Shown here one piece after another: positions 29,637 through 41,250 of a stretch of DNA of 64,000 nt. A program made the translations under genes and the position numbers. Location of the stretch: NCBI RefSeq assembly GCF_000497045.1, contig NW_015961948.1, positions 248,001 through 312,000 on the forward strand, given 5' to 3'. The notes beneath the pieces are model-generated. The model saw only the letters and a program-made list of their open reading frames with translations. It was not told where the DNA came from and searched no databases. Position 1 is the first letter of the stretch. Every line of letters begins with the position of its first letter. The DNA is from Kalmanozyma brasiliensis GHG001. Lineage: Eukaryota; Basidiomycota; Ustilaginomycetes; Ustilaginales.

Positions 29637-31557
29637 ATGTTCTGCGCTATCTCCGGAGAGCCGCCCAAGGTGCCTGTCATCTCGAAGAAGAGCGGCCTCG
29701 TCTACGAGCAGCGTCTCATCCAAAAATACATCAACGACAATGGCAAGGACCCAGTCACGGGCGACACGCTCGAACTAGACGATCTGATCGAGATCAAGTC
29801 AAGTAAGTTACACTATCCCGACTCTTCATAGCACTGGCGATGGCTCGATGATGCGGCATGGCCAAGCAACAGGCCACGAAGGATGAAATCGCTTTCTCAA
29901 AAAACTACATATCAACTAGAAGCTGTTGATGAGCCCTCGGGCTACGACTATACATCGAGTTCTGACACCGTCTGCACAAGCACCCTCAAGCAATCAATAG
30001 CTGCCATGTCGCACCAGCCGAGCCGTTCGAGGAGCCCAGTGAAGAGGAGACGCCGCCTGCATCGCAACGAGCAACGTTCTGACTGATCTTTTTCCTCTGT
30101 GTTTGGCTCGATCAGGTCCCAAAGCGGCGGCTCCACGTCCACCACAACACAGCTCGATTCCATCTCTGCTCACATCATTGCAAAACGAGTACGATGCCAT
30201 CATCCTCGAAACTTTCACACTTAAGAAGCACTACGACAACTTGCGGCAGGAGCTGGCGCACGCTCTCTACGCCAACGATGCCAGCGCACGAGTGATTGCG
30301 CGATTGCTCAACGAGAGGGATCAGGCGCGTGAGGCCCTGGCCAGCATTCAAGGCACCATCGGCGCAGGACCGTCTACCTCGCGAGCGGCGCAAGATGTCG
30401 AGATGTCCGACTCGACTCAAGCTGAGAACGGTGCGGCGTCTGCTGCTGGTGCAAGCGGTCTTCCAGCCGATGTTCTCGATGTCATCGACTCGACCGCGAA
30501 AAGGCTGTCCTCGCAGCGAAAGCCAAAGTCGAAGCGCAAAGCGCCGGAAGGGTACGCTACTCAGGCTACTGTCGCGGACTTTGCAGAGCTGCAAAAGCTG
30601 CCATCGATGCACCATGCCAAGCCGGCGGGCGTGTCTTGCCTTGCATTGTCTGTGGACGGCAACGTGCTCGTCACAGGCGGAAACGACAAGAATGTGCAAG
30701 TATTTGATCGCAAGGAGGAACGAGTACTGGCGACGCTCAAAGGACATACCAAGCGCATCACACAAGTCGCAGTCAGCGGCAAGTCCGACAACCCGCTCGG
30801 ATCAGAAGCTGCGAGCGACGATGCAGCACTACCCGCGTACATTGTCTCTGCCAGCGAAGACGGAAAGGTCAAGGTATGGGAGCCTTCAGGAGCAACCGGA
30901 GCCAAGTCGCAAGCCTATGCGCTCTCCAACACCGCGGACGCACACGCGAGCGAAGTGACTGGCGTCGACATCCATCCTTCGGAGACGTTCTACGGATCTG
31001 TGGGCCGCGATGGCAAGCTTTCGTTCCGTTCGCTCGCTGATGGGTCGGAGCTTCACACGCTCACTTCTGGCGAAGACGACTCGTTCGAATCGTTCTCCTT
31101 CCATCCGGACGGCCAATTGGCCGCGGCGGGCACCCCGACGGGCGCGATCCGCATCTGGGAGATCAAATCGGGCAACGCTCCGTCCTTGATCCAAACCGAG
31201 CTGCCAGGTCGCGTCTCGTCGCTGCACTTTAGCGAGAACGGCTACTACCTAGCTGCGGCGAGCGATGCAGGCAAAGCGGTCGAGGTGTGGGATCTTCGCA
31301 AGCTCACCGTCATCGGCAAGCTCGCGATCGAAGAGGAAGGCGCGACGGGTGTGTCAGCGGTCAAGTTTGACCCTTCGTTGCAGTTCCTGGCCGTGGCGAC
31401 GGACAGCGTCAATGTGTACGCCAACAAGTCGTGGAACCGTCTGATCAAGGTCGAGGGTGCCGAGAAATTGACTGGGCTGGAATGGGATGCAAGGGACGGC
31501 AGCGTGGTGGTGTCGAGCTTGGACCGTACGGTGCGTACGTTTGGTGTTGCTGCCTGA
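29637..31557 (+). CDS. PRP19: Pre-mRNA-processing factor 19 (U-box E3 ubiquitin ligase)
   Basis: Two exons, 29637-29802 and 30116-31557, give 535 aa. The 313-bp phase-1 intron (GTAAGTTAC...GCTCGATCAG, with CTGAC branch-like sequence near 30090) is long for this window. Exon 1 encodes the U-box, [20 protein letters not shown] ... [11 protein letters not shown]. Exon 2 opens with the Prp19 coiled-coil domain ([21 protein letters not shown]) and continues with WD40 repeats from ~residue 210 to the end. It is the scaffold E3 of the NineTeen complex, acting in spliceosome activation and DNA-damage signalling in the nucleus. The chosen ATG matches the family N-terminus; an in-frame ATG at 29538 would add 33 residues before the U-box and is less likely. 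Confidence 0.93.
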
Positions 31558-34282
31558 TGCGTTCGTCTCGGCTGGAGCCTCTGTTTTCTCTTATCTGGAC
31601 ATCGAAGCTGCTCGAAAGCAACATGTTGGCGTTGCTGCCTGAATGCATCATTGTGTCGGCTGGAATGTGAGGCTATCCCACTTGGATACGTACGCTTGAC
31701 TACTTTTACCATCATCTTTTTGGTGCTAAATTTTTGCATGCCTTTTCGAATGCGCCAATTTCCGTCTGTGAAGAAACTCGAGGCAAGTGGCGCCCAATCC
31801 AGTCTTCACATCTTTTTAGAGACCAGCAACGAGCACAAAGCGCAGACGAACAATGGTCCCACTTTGTCGAGATCCATGTGACGACGCAGAGGGCGTGCCG
31901 TCGCGCTGCATGGGCGTTGCCGATTGCTGTCGCCTCACACGGCATGAATGAGATCTTGCCATTGTCAAACGGTACCCGGTGCTGTTGCGAGTCTTGATGA
32001 GCATGACAATGCGATTCTGCGGCAAGCTTAAGGACATATACAAGAGGGCCAAAAGCACGCCTTAGCTGCTTGCGGGGGCGAAGCGCGTCACGTCACAATG
32101 ATCTTCGTCCCACCGATGCCTGCAATTGCCGCGGGAAGCCGGTCGTTCCCGGCATGGCAGATGAGCTCAGGGCGTGATCTGCACTTCCAAGCATGTCTGC
32201 GGCGAGTCGGAAGTGCGGAAGCGGCAATATTCGGGGTGATTGGCCGTCGGCGAGAGCGACAAGGCGCAGCGGCATACCTGACCACCGGCGAGGACAGGCG
32301 AGAGGCGGGGCCATCAAGCATCCGAATTGCTGGCTCTTGGCTGCGACACAAGCAAACAGGCCGAAAAAAAAAGATGATTCGAAACCGAAAAAGGTAACCG
32401 TCATCACGCTTGACATCTCGCAGCAGAAACGGAGAATTTTCCGAATTGAGAGCATGTCAGCATGAACGACATCGCCCTAATTGGCCATCCAGAAGCAAGA
32501 CAACGGGAACGTCCACCGACTATCACGGGAACCTGATCATGTAGCTGACACCAAGGGTTTGACAAGGATGGGAGTCACCTATGTCTCGAAGGCTTTGCAA
32601 AAGTGATTGAAGCCCACACTGGGGCGCTCTGACACGAGACCATGGCGCCCCTTGGACTCGGACCTGCACCACCTTATTCGCAGCTCGCGTGTTCGCCAGA
32701 TGTGCTGCAATCTGTCACGAGTCATCCACAGAGGACTGAGCGAGACGCTCAAAGCTTGCAGCGGGGGTCTCCACCAACCGAGGCCCATGCCGATAGCCCT
32801 TGACCTTGTCGAGGCTCCTCCGCGGCCTAGTTTGGGCCCCGATGAAGGATGGGCGAACAACGCTCTTCAGCTTTCTAGATGCTACCGGCTGGATGCGGTT
32901 GGAGGCTAATTCGTCCACTCCCATCTGGTGCGTACAGTGTCCGCAGAGACGGCCATTGTGTGAGGAAGCACACGCTGAATGCAGTGACGACGAACAATGG
33001 TTTTTAGACAATGGAGAAGCAAATTCTCAGATCAAGCGACCAAGCCACAGTCTGCAGAAGGAGCCTACTTCCGACAACAATGAGCCTGACTAGCAGCATT
33101 GTCTTTCCAGAGCAGTTCGAAGTGTTCGCTCCACCATTTTACCTTGTTGAGTGCCATCCGAAGAGTTGCACGCCATCCGGTCATCACCACCTGTGCTTGT
33201 ACGTGGAGCGGAATGCCCGCGGAAACCGGGCACTGGATTCATGCCGAGCCGAAGATCTGAACAAAGCTTACACGGGCTTCGCTTAGCTGTCATGTCCGCG
33301 GAGAGGCGCGTAACTCGAGCTCCGGAAGAGCCGAAGATTCGTCAAGGACACTGACAAAGTGCTGTTGGAAAAAAAGGTTTTTACGAAGGCGTAACGCCAT
33401 GGACGAAAAAAAAAAAGATGAAGGGCAGACTGCAGTGCAGTGCATGACAGCCAGAGCGTGGTACAGTAACGTTGTGTGTGTCATGGGTGGTGGAGAACAA
33501 GACTCAAAGACACTTCCGAGGTAAATCCGAACCAAGCAAGACAAGATCGTCGTCTTTGCGTTTGAATCTTTCCGAAGAAAGCCTCCGAGGTGGAAGCAAA
33601 GGCAGCTCAAGCCCTGTCTCACACTCTGTCGGTCCTGTCCTGTGACGAGAACCGAGAAGAACAAAGTCATCGCTCATTTCACATCAGGGTGGTACAAAGT
33701 AAGCTACTGCACCTTGTCTCAATCACGCTCCCACGCACCACCACACTCCCGCTGCTTCATGCATAACATACATCCCCCGGTTCATCTCGCTTTGCCTCCC
33801 TTCCACCACACACATTGCCACCACTCACTATCCGTACCAATCATCATCATATCAACCATCGACCACGATCCGACTCGTCATTAGATTCACCTACCACTCG
33901 GCACTCTTCTCACGCTGGCATCTGCATTCTACTCTTAGCCACCACTCTACGCGCGTCAAGACTGCCATTTCCTACCTCGCTTTCATTCCCCAACATCTCG
34001 CTGCCTTCTCGATACTCCAGCACCAATTCACAGCCATCATCGTCGCTCAGAAGCGACCGTAGGCAATTCCTTCCTCGAGATCTACGACCGAGCGAGTGCT
34101 TCTGCAACAAGGCTAACAACGCCGTGGCACAAAGTAGCCAACGGCCGATTGGCGAGCGCCGCCACTTGCATTCCCCTCACTGAGGTCTACCTAAGTAGGC
34201 TCGGGCCACGTGCCCTCAAGCCACGCCCCAACCATCCAACCTCGCACCTCTCTCAACCCAAACCAAGGCGAGCCATTCAAGC
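31558..34282. other. 2.7-kb intergenic region; long leader of the Zn2Cys6 gene
   Basis: No gene recognised. From ~33680 to the ATG at 34283 the plus strand is strikingly G-poor and C/A/T-rich, as expected for a long 5' UTR. It contains one complete upstream ORF (33759-33884, 41 codons plus stop) and no further ATG before the main start. A CACGTG E-box lies at 34207-34212. A-rich runs occur near 32366 and 33407. Confidence 0.5.
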
Positions 34283-37200
34283 ATGTACAACCCAAACATC
34301 AATCCGCACAACGCCGTGCCACCAAACGACGCCGTCTATCATCCACAGATGATGCCCTCCATGTCCAACTATCCACAAGACATCATGTCGATCCAAATGG
34401 CTCCTCAACGTACCGTCATGCCTCCCACCTCTTACCCGGACCCGGATGCTTCCACGCATGGAGCTGATGCCTCTACAGACGCCGCCAACCAGGACGAAGA
34501 TGCAGAAGGGGCCGGCAAGAGGAGAAGAGTGCAACGAGCCTGCGACGTAAGTAACCATCCTGAACCCCTCCGGCTTGCATCAACGCGAATGCATTGACTG
34601 ATGTCCTTCATCTTCTTCATTCTCTTCCCGCATCTCGCTTCGCTTCCAAACAGACGTGTCGCAAGAAGAAAGTTCGCTGCGACGGTCTCCAGCCCGACAA
34701 GGGCGCTTGTACGAATTGGTAAGTAGCCGTCATGCAATGCTGTGTCTGCACAACCACCGCTGACCAGCTGGCTTTGACTCGACGCGCCGTTTGCATCTCT
34801 CAGCGCCAACTACGGCTACGAATGCACCTTTGTCGATGCCGCGAGAAAGCGCGCACCACCACGAAGCTATGTCGAGGCCATCGAGGCTCGCATCGTCAAG
34901 ATGGAACAGCTCATCGCTTCCCTAGCACCGGGCGTCGACTTCACAGATCGCATCGGCAAACCCATCAGAAGACCGGATGACAAGGGAGACGACGCCAACA
35001 ACGCTACTGCCAAGCCTGGCCAAGAGTCGCCTCCCATCCATGGTGGTTCCATCGCACCCCTACCTTTCGACAGATCCAACTCGCTCTGCCAGCAAGCCGC
35101 GGGTGGCTTCTCTCAAATGCTCTCGCCCCCGCACGCCAAATCTTGCAACAACTCGGAATCCGATCTCGCCTCCACCGACGAAGACTCGGAGGACGACATT
35201 GCTTTCATCGAGACCCGCTTCGGAGAGACCCAGATCAAGCCACAACGCGTCGTATCTTCGGCAACCACCGCCACGGCTGCGACCACCTTTGACAGCAGTG
35301 CCTCGGAGCGTTTCATTCTCGGCGACCAAGCTAAGCAGCAAGCGAAGCAAGATTCCCCCTCCCACACGCCTCCTACCCACAAGTTCATCGGCAAAGCGAG
35401 CGGCTTGCATTCGCTACCGCTTCTCGAGAGACTCAGCAGTAAGACCTTCCAGGAGCTTGGTGTTCATCCAACCGGCGCCCGTTCCGAGTTCTGGGCGGTC
35501 CCCTCCGGATTCATTGACCCACCTGCCGATCCCATCACAGCCAGTACCGCCTGGCCCGCTCCGGACCTCGCCGAGACGCTCATTGACGCCTACTTCAGCC
35601 GTCTGAATCGAGAGTATCCCGTGGTCAACGAGGCCCAATACCGTCACGAGTACACCAATCAGCCTGAGCTACGCAAAGCGCCCGAATGGCTGGCTCTCTC
35701 GTTCTGCATCTTCATGGTGGGCAGTCAGTACGTCACGGACGAGAGAGTGAGAGCGTTCCCTCAGGACAAGCACTCGCGCGGGATGCACTGGTGGCAAGCC
35801 GCCAAGACGCTCATCTATCGCAACGTAAGGGTTCAGAAGCCATTGGCGCACATCCAATGTCTTTTGCTCTCCACCCTCTTCCAATTCGGCCTTCCGATTT
35901 CGGCATCCAGCTCGTGGCTCCACCTCGGCGCTGCCATCCGCATCCTGCTCGATGTCGGCGCGCACCGAAAGCAAACGGCCAAGAAGCTCAATCTGTCTAG
36001 AATCGAGGACGAGACCTACAAGCGCGTCTTTTGGGTCGCCTACAGCCTGGATCGAGAATGCGCTTCGTGCCTCGGCCGACCGATCATGTTGCAGGACGAA
36101 GACATTGATCTGGATCTGCCCGTCGAGATCGATGACGAGTATCTCTTCAACACGCCGGAAGACCAGCCCCTGCCTCAGCAGCCTTCCGACACGCCGGCGC
36201 TCATCAGCGGGTTCCTCTGCTCGCTGCGACTCGACGAGATTGTCGGCCGAACGCTCAAGACCATCTACGCGCTGCACAAGACCAAGGTGCGCTTCGGCAT
36301 CGCTTCCAAGGAGTGGGACGAGAGGCTGGTCACCGAGATCGACTCGGCGCTCAACACGTGGCTCGACACAGTGCCGGCGCATCTACGCTACGACCCGCAC
36401 GAAAGCGATGACGAGTGGCTGTTGCAGTCGTCCTACCTCTACTCCAAGTACTACAACTGCCAACTGCTGGTCCATCGGCCGTTCATCGCCGCCAAGAAGG
36501 GCGCCAACGAGTCTTCCATCCTCAACTTCCCCTCGCTTGCCATCTGCACCAATGCAGCGCGCAGCATCAGCCATCTGCTCCACAACCTTGGCGATCGTCA
36601 GCTGCACAACAAGGTGGGCAACGATGTCGCCTTCCGCTCGGTCAACGCCAGCACTATCCTGCTCATGGTGGTGTGGGGAGCCAAACGCAATGGTGGCAGG
36701 GTGTCGAGCTCGGCGAGCACCGACCTGCGCCGGTCGATCGACGTGCTTCGCGCCATGGAAGACCACTGGCAATTCTGCGGCAAAGCCGTCGACTTTCTCG
36801 AGTCGATCATGGCCGCGACGCACGTCGTCGTGCCTCGAAGCGATTCGCAATCCGAGCAAGGTACCAAGCGATCACGAGACGGGGCGGACGCGCAAGAGGT
36901 CAAGCTGGAGGATGAACCTTCCGTCGCAGTGCCAGAAGCGTCGACTCGTCCGGGCGGAGCGTCAAGACGGGGATCGCGAAAGTCCAAGAGCAAAGTGGAC
37001 GCTGCGTATACGGGAAGACGAGACCAGCAGCCGCTAGCACCCGAAGCACGGCAGTTGCCGCTGTCGACGTCGCAGCTCGCCGTCATGACGCCGCAGTCGC
37101 ATTCCGAGCCCTCGCCGCGCTCTGCCACGCTGGACAGCGTCGCTTGGCAGAACGGGGGCAATGTGTTTGGCGAAACGGTGGGACTCAAGACGCCGCAACC

Positions 37201-37630
37201 GGCGGGTAGGGCACGCATGCCGTCGCTGAGCGGCGCATCCGGTCTAGCGTTCGGCCTGATGACGCCCTCCCTGGCGACAGGATGGGGTGTCCCTGGCGAC
37301 ACAGACTACCTCCACGGCCCGCACTCGCAGTCGACCTCCTTCCAGAACATCCCCGCCGTAACACCGTCGATCTTTGACAGCCTCGGTCTGCCCGGCAACG
37401 CCGACGATCTCATGCAGGGCGGAATGCCGGACATGTCCCAATTCGCCTTTCCCGACGACGCCGCGGCGATGGGCGCCAACTTTGACCACTATTACCCACC
37501 AGGTCAGACGACGAGCGGCGACACCCCCCAGTCCGACTCCAGCAGCGGCCTCGCCAGCTACGCCTTCGAACTGCTCCAGAACCAGAGCGTCTACGATTCG
37601 TTGAACTTGATGCAGCAGCGTGGGCAGTGA
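34283..37630 (+). CDS. Zn2Cys6 fungal transcription factor
   Basis: Three exons, 34283-34546, 34654-34718 and 34804-37630 (introns of 107 and 85 bp, both GTAAGT...CAG), give 1051 aa. The binuclear zinc cluster has textbook spacing: C87, C90, C97, C107, C110, C117 (CX2CX6CX9CX2CX6C), preceded by the basic KRRRVQRACD. Both introns cut the cluster, one after D88 and one inside C110. A coiled-coil-like VEAIEARIVKMEQLIASL follows as the probable dimerisation element. The fungal-specific TF domain spans ~residues 310-660 (LNREYPVVNE, CLLLSTLFQFGLP, VFWVAYSLDRECASCLGRP). The C-terminal ~350 residues are low-complexity and may activate transcription. Target genes are unknown. It ends convergent to SPT3. 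Confidence 0.92.
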
Positions 37631-37752
37631 CCGTGATTCCGTTCATATGTATAATAGTGTATCAGTTTCCCTCGATAGATTCGCATCACACCGCTTTCAG
37701 ACAGATCGATGATTGTGTTGTGTGGCAGGTTCGTGGAATTGAATTCTGGAGG

Positions 37753-38964
37753 CTAGATGACAAAGACTCTGGTTCTGCGGAGGCCGCCTGGGCCGGCGGA
37801 GCCTCGCACGCCGGAGGTGAGCGCTGGTGGGTGTTTGCGCTGCAGCCTCGCAAACGCCTCCTGGATGTGCGATGCGAGCAGCGGCGTCTCGGTCGAGGGT
37901 GGATGAGTGAAGAGCGTACACAGTTCGTCGTCCTGTGCTGCTTTTGCTGGGTCTGCTTCTGTGGGCGAAGTGGCGTCATCGTTATCGCTAATGGTGAGGG
38001 TGCGATCGGCGGTGGAGCCGCTGTTGTCTGCCTCGGCTGCCTCGACTGTCTCCGAACTGGAGGGTTCGCTTTTGAGCTTCTTCTCGACACTTGCCTCTGC
38101 TTCGGCGCTCTCGTCGGCCTTGCGCTTGCCGCTGGACCCCGCCACCGCCTGCTGCTGCTTCGCCGCATCCGCCCGAATCCGCGCCGCCCGCTGCTCCTCC
38201 AACAACCTCTTGATCGCCACCGCGCCCAAACACAGCTCCCTTACCACCTCGAAGGCCAGAAACCCCAGAATATCCACGATATCGTCATTCGGCTTGACAT
38301 CTAGGTAGGCGCTGGCGTTGATGAACTCGCGGAACTTTTTCGACTTCCGGAACGTAAAGCTGGCTTGACGGCATTCGGAGTAGTGGACGTACTCTTCCCT
38401 CGTCATGCGCCGTGTTGCTTCGTCGGCATCCTTGAGACGTTGCATCGAGGCTTCGTGAGCTTCGAGATCGTCCTCTTCGTCGTCTTCCTCTGTTGGCACA
38501 TGTTCGCTGAAGACGGAGTGGATCTCCCACGGAAGACGCATCTTGGTCGCTCGAACTTTGGGACCGTCCACCTCGTCCAGCTCCACCTCGCCCGCCTGCC
38601 CGCTGTCGCCGCTGTCCTTGGCATTCTTGCGCACGTCTTTCCAGCTGAGATACGTGCGCAGTCGATTGACCTTGGCCCGATCGTATCGGATGAGAAAGAT
38701 GAGGTCTTCGGGCGAGAGGTACTTGGACCCCCGCCGTTGCGATAACCGACGCGACTGGATGATCATCTCGATCGTTTGCGAGCGCACGATGTCCTCGACC
38801 AGGCGGGTGACGTCCGGTGTTGGGTCGACTACGTCTGCGAACACGAACATCATTTGCGAGATCTCGACTTGGTATTTGTAGTCCGGGGCCGGGGCGTCGG
38901 TTGGCTCGAGGTCCGGCGCGGTTGCTCCCAGGAGGGAAGGGGTCGACGGGCCCGCTTTGGACAT
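37753..38964 (-). CDS. SPT3: SAGA transcription initiation subunit Spt3
   Basis: 403 aa, single exon. Residues ~30-115 form the first histone-fold-like domain (YKYQVEISQMMFVFADVVDP ... LSPEDLIFLIRYDRAKVNRL, then RTYLSWKDVRKNAKD). A second histone-fold-like region lies at ~185-260 (YVHYSECRQASFTFRKSKKF, VDILGFLAFEVVRELC). This pair is diagnostic of Spt3, which contacts TBP within SAGA at TATA promoters. The C-terminal ~140 residues are longer than in yeast (337 aa total): an Ala/Lys/Glu-rich linker and then HIQEAFARLQ and a GGLRRTRVFVI terminus. The 3' end lies 122 bp from that of the Zn2Cys6 gene, and the 5' side is divergent from the MDR oxidoreductase. Confidence 0.94.
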   Translation of the reverse strand: MSKAGPSTPSLLGATAPDLEPTDAPAPDYKYQVEISQMMFVFADVVDPTPDVTRLVEDIVRSQTIEMIIQSRRLSQRRGSKYLSPEDLIFLIRYDRAKVNRLRTYLSWKDVRKNAKDSGDSGQAGEVELDEVDGPKVRATKMRLPWEIHSVFSEHVPTEEDDEEDDLEAHEASMQRLKDADEATRRMTREEYVHYSECRQASFTFRKSKKFREFINASAYLDVKPNDDIVDILGFLAFEVVRELCLGAVAIKRLLEEQRAARIRADAAKQQQAVAGSSGKRKADESAEAEASVEKKLKSEPSSSETVEAAEADNSGSTADRTLTISDNDDATSPTEADPAKAAQDDELCTLFTHPPSTETPLLASHIQEAFARLQRKHPPALTSGVRGSAGPGGLRRTRVFVI

Positions 38965-39493
38965 TGTGATGCGATGCCGTTTCGGGTCGATGACGAGGCT
39001 GAAGGCATACGAGAGTGTATGCGAGGCTCTTACTCCTGAAAAGGAGAATTGTGATTGTAAGTTGCCAACAAGGTGGTATCCAAGAAAGAGATCGAGGGAC
39101 TATGGATGAAGATGCAGGCTGATGGTTGCACCCTGGCTTGGCCGCATGCCGAAAAACGAAAGGATGTTAGACCGACGACCAAGGTCTGACATCCTTTGAA
39201 AGATTGAGGTGGACCGGCGATAAAGGCGCTCGCGTCCCCGCGGCAATGCAAGCTGGAAGCTCGGATACGATGTTCCGCGTGCACCCACGACTTCGGTACA
39301 CCAGGCTCATTGTGACGGAGACAAAGCATGGCGTGATGGTGCACACGCCCCTTCACAATGCCGACGCACACGGGCCATGCTTGCACGCTTTTATCCCATC
39401 AGTCGGGCCTATATGAAGGCGTGCTTCAGATTCGATTGTACCGCCAAACGATCGCACTCCACTTTCATCTAGCGCACAAGACGACGAGCAAAT
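38965..39493. other. Divergent promoter region, SPT3 and MDR oxidoreductase
   Basis: About 530 bp. It contains a strong 15-bp hairpin (39159-39197). No gene seen. Confidence 0.6.
39159..39197. repeat. Inverted repeat / hairpin, 15-bp arms
   Basis: AAAGGATGTTAGACC (39159-39173) pairs with GGTCTGACATCCTTT (39183-39197): 14 Watson-Crick pairs and one T-G wobble around a 9-nt loop. It lies between two divergent genes, ~195 bp from the SPT3 start and ~300 bp from the oxidoreductase start. Confidence 0.85.
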
Positions 39494-40711
39494 ATGGTCA
39501 ACAAAGCGGTTCGAGTGACGAAAGCCAACGGCGCCGTGGTCGAGACGCAGTCCAAACCGTTCTCAGCCTCGGACATGGATGCGGACGAGGTGCTTATCAA
39601 GAACGTAGCGGTGGCTTGCAATCCGAAAGACTGGAAGCTCGCCGCGTATGGATTGTTCGAGGGGATCGAGGGCAACGATGTTGCTGGCTACGTCGAAGCC
39701 GTTGGGTCAGATGTCAAGGACCTCACCAAGGATGATGGGGTGAGTGCGTCCCACAGCAGTGTAGTATCTGAAGAGATAGGGAGCTGATGCTATCTGCGAC
39801 GTGACAGGTAATCGCACTCACCCGCGCCGCCAAGGCCGACAAGTACGGTGCGTATCAAGCCTACACCGTCGCGCCCGCGTGGACGACTGCCAAGCTGGCC
39901 GACTCGATCAGCTTTGAAGATGGCGCAACTGTCCCGCTCGCTGCCACCACGGCCTTTGTGGGCTTGTTCGACAAGCTCGGTCTTCCCGAGCCTTCACCCG
40001 CCGGCCGACCTTCCGCCGACGCCGACAAGGTCAACCTGCTCGTCTGGGGTGCTAGCTCCTCCGTCGGCGCATACGTTGTGCAGCTCGCCCGGATCGCTGG
40101 GTTCAACATCGTCGCTGTGGCCGGTGCCGCACAGGACGCTGTGAAGTCCCTTGGCGTCGAGGGTAGTAAGATCGTCGACTACCGCGCTGACCGCACCACC
40201 GTCATTGCCAACATCAACGCCGCTGCTGGCGCGCCCATCACCCATGTCTACGACGCAATCTCCACCAAGGACACTGTCGATACGATCGTCTCACTGCTTT
40301 CTAGCGCTCCGAACAAAGGCGGCAAGCTCACTACGCTCCTCGCCACCGCATATGACGACGAGACGGAAAACCAAAAGCTGCAGCGCGAGAAAGGTATTGT
40401 ATACAACAGAACCATAGGCTCAGTCGTACACCACGACAAGAAGGAGTTTGGGGAGAGGTGGTTCAAGCTGGTCGCAAAATGGCTGGGTGAAGGCAAGATG
40501 AAGCCGAACAAGGTGCAGATCTTGGAGGGTGGTCTGGACGGCGTACCGGGTGGATTGAAGTTGTTGCAGGAGAACAAGGTCAGCGGTGCCAAGCTTGTTG
40601 GTGAGTGTTGCTTTCAGATGATGAGTACTGACGAGACGGAATGTACTGACAGCTTCTTTGACTATCCCATCTTACACCTGCTCAGCTCGCATTGCCGACA
40701 CAAAGTCTTGA
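39494..40711 (+). CDS. MDR-superfamily oxidoreductase (enoyl-reductase / ToxD-like)
   Basis: Three exons, 39494-39739, 39808-40600 and 40686-40711; introns of 68 bp (GTGAGTG...GTGACAG, phase 0) and 85 bp (GTGAGTG...TGCTCAG, phase 1). Product 354 aa; the tiny last exon encodes the terminal ARIADTKS. The N-terminal GroES-like domain has VAVACNPKDWKLA and EGNDVAGYVEAVGSDV. The Rossmann domain contains LLVWGASSSVGAYVVQLAR. The zinc ligands of classical alcohol dehydrogenases are absent, as expected for the ToxD/zinc-binding-dehydrogenase-like group of NADPH-dependent enoyl or quinone reductases. Substrate unknown. No secondary-metabolite genes adjoin it. Confidence 0.87.
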
Positions 40712-41250
40712 TATCAGCGACTCTTCTCGAGGTAATTTTGCTCTCTTACAGGCGCATGCTACGTCTCTTCTGATACAGTCGGGCCATACATCGTGTCGTC
40801 AGAGCAACACAGAATCAATTGCGACCCATCGGTAGCTCAAGCGACTGCGACACGCCTGCGAGCGATTGGACGATAAGCCATCGTCATCCAGCCATTGATG
40901 CGTGATGGGCTACAACGTGGCGTCGCTGTCGATCATGTTGACGCCCGTAAAAGCCGATCTAGACAGCGGCGGCGAATTTCTTGACAGACGGCTCGCGTGA
41001 CTCTGACTTTGGCCCGTCAAGAGAGCTGCCGAGGCACGCCAGGAAATTTGACTTTCCAAAAATTCGAACGTGTTGATTGAGTGTTGGGCAGCGCAGCGCA
41101 GCGTGAGCGCTTTTGGCGCTCTTATCGGTGACTCGTGAGTTCTTCCAGAGGTGGCTGTCATATAAAGCTTCAGCTGACACCACCACCTCTTCTCTTCGCT
41201 CATTACGAAACACTTTGGAGCCACATCGAAATCCTCGCCTGCTCAGCACG
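40712..41250. other. Intergenic; promoter of the branched-chain aminotransferase gene
   Basis: About 540 bp. It includes two Gcn4-like TGACTC cores (40998-41003 and 41129-41134), the repeat CAGCGCAGCGCAGCG at 41089-41103, and a TATA box. Confidence 0.5.
41161..41166 (+). promoter_or_regulatory. Candidate TATA box for the aminotransferase gene
   Basis: GTCATATAAAGCTTC places TATAAA 85-90 bp upstream of the ATG at 41251. Confidence 0.5.
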
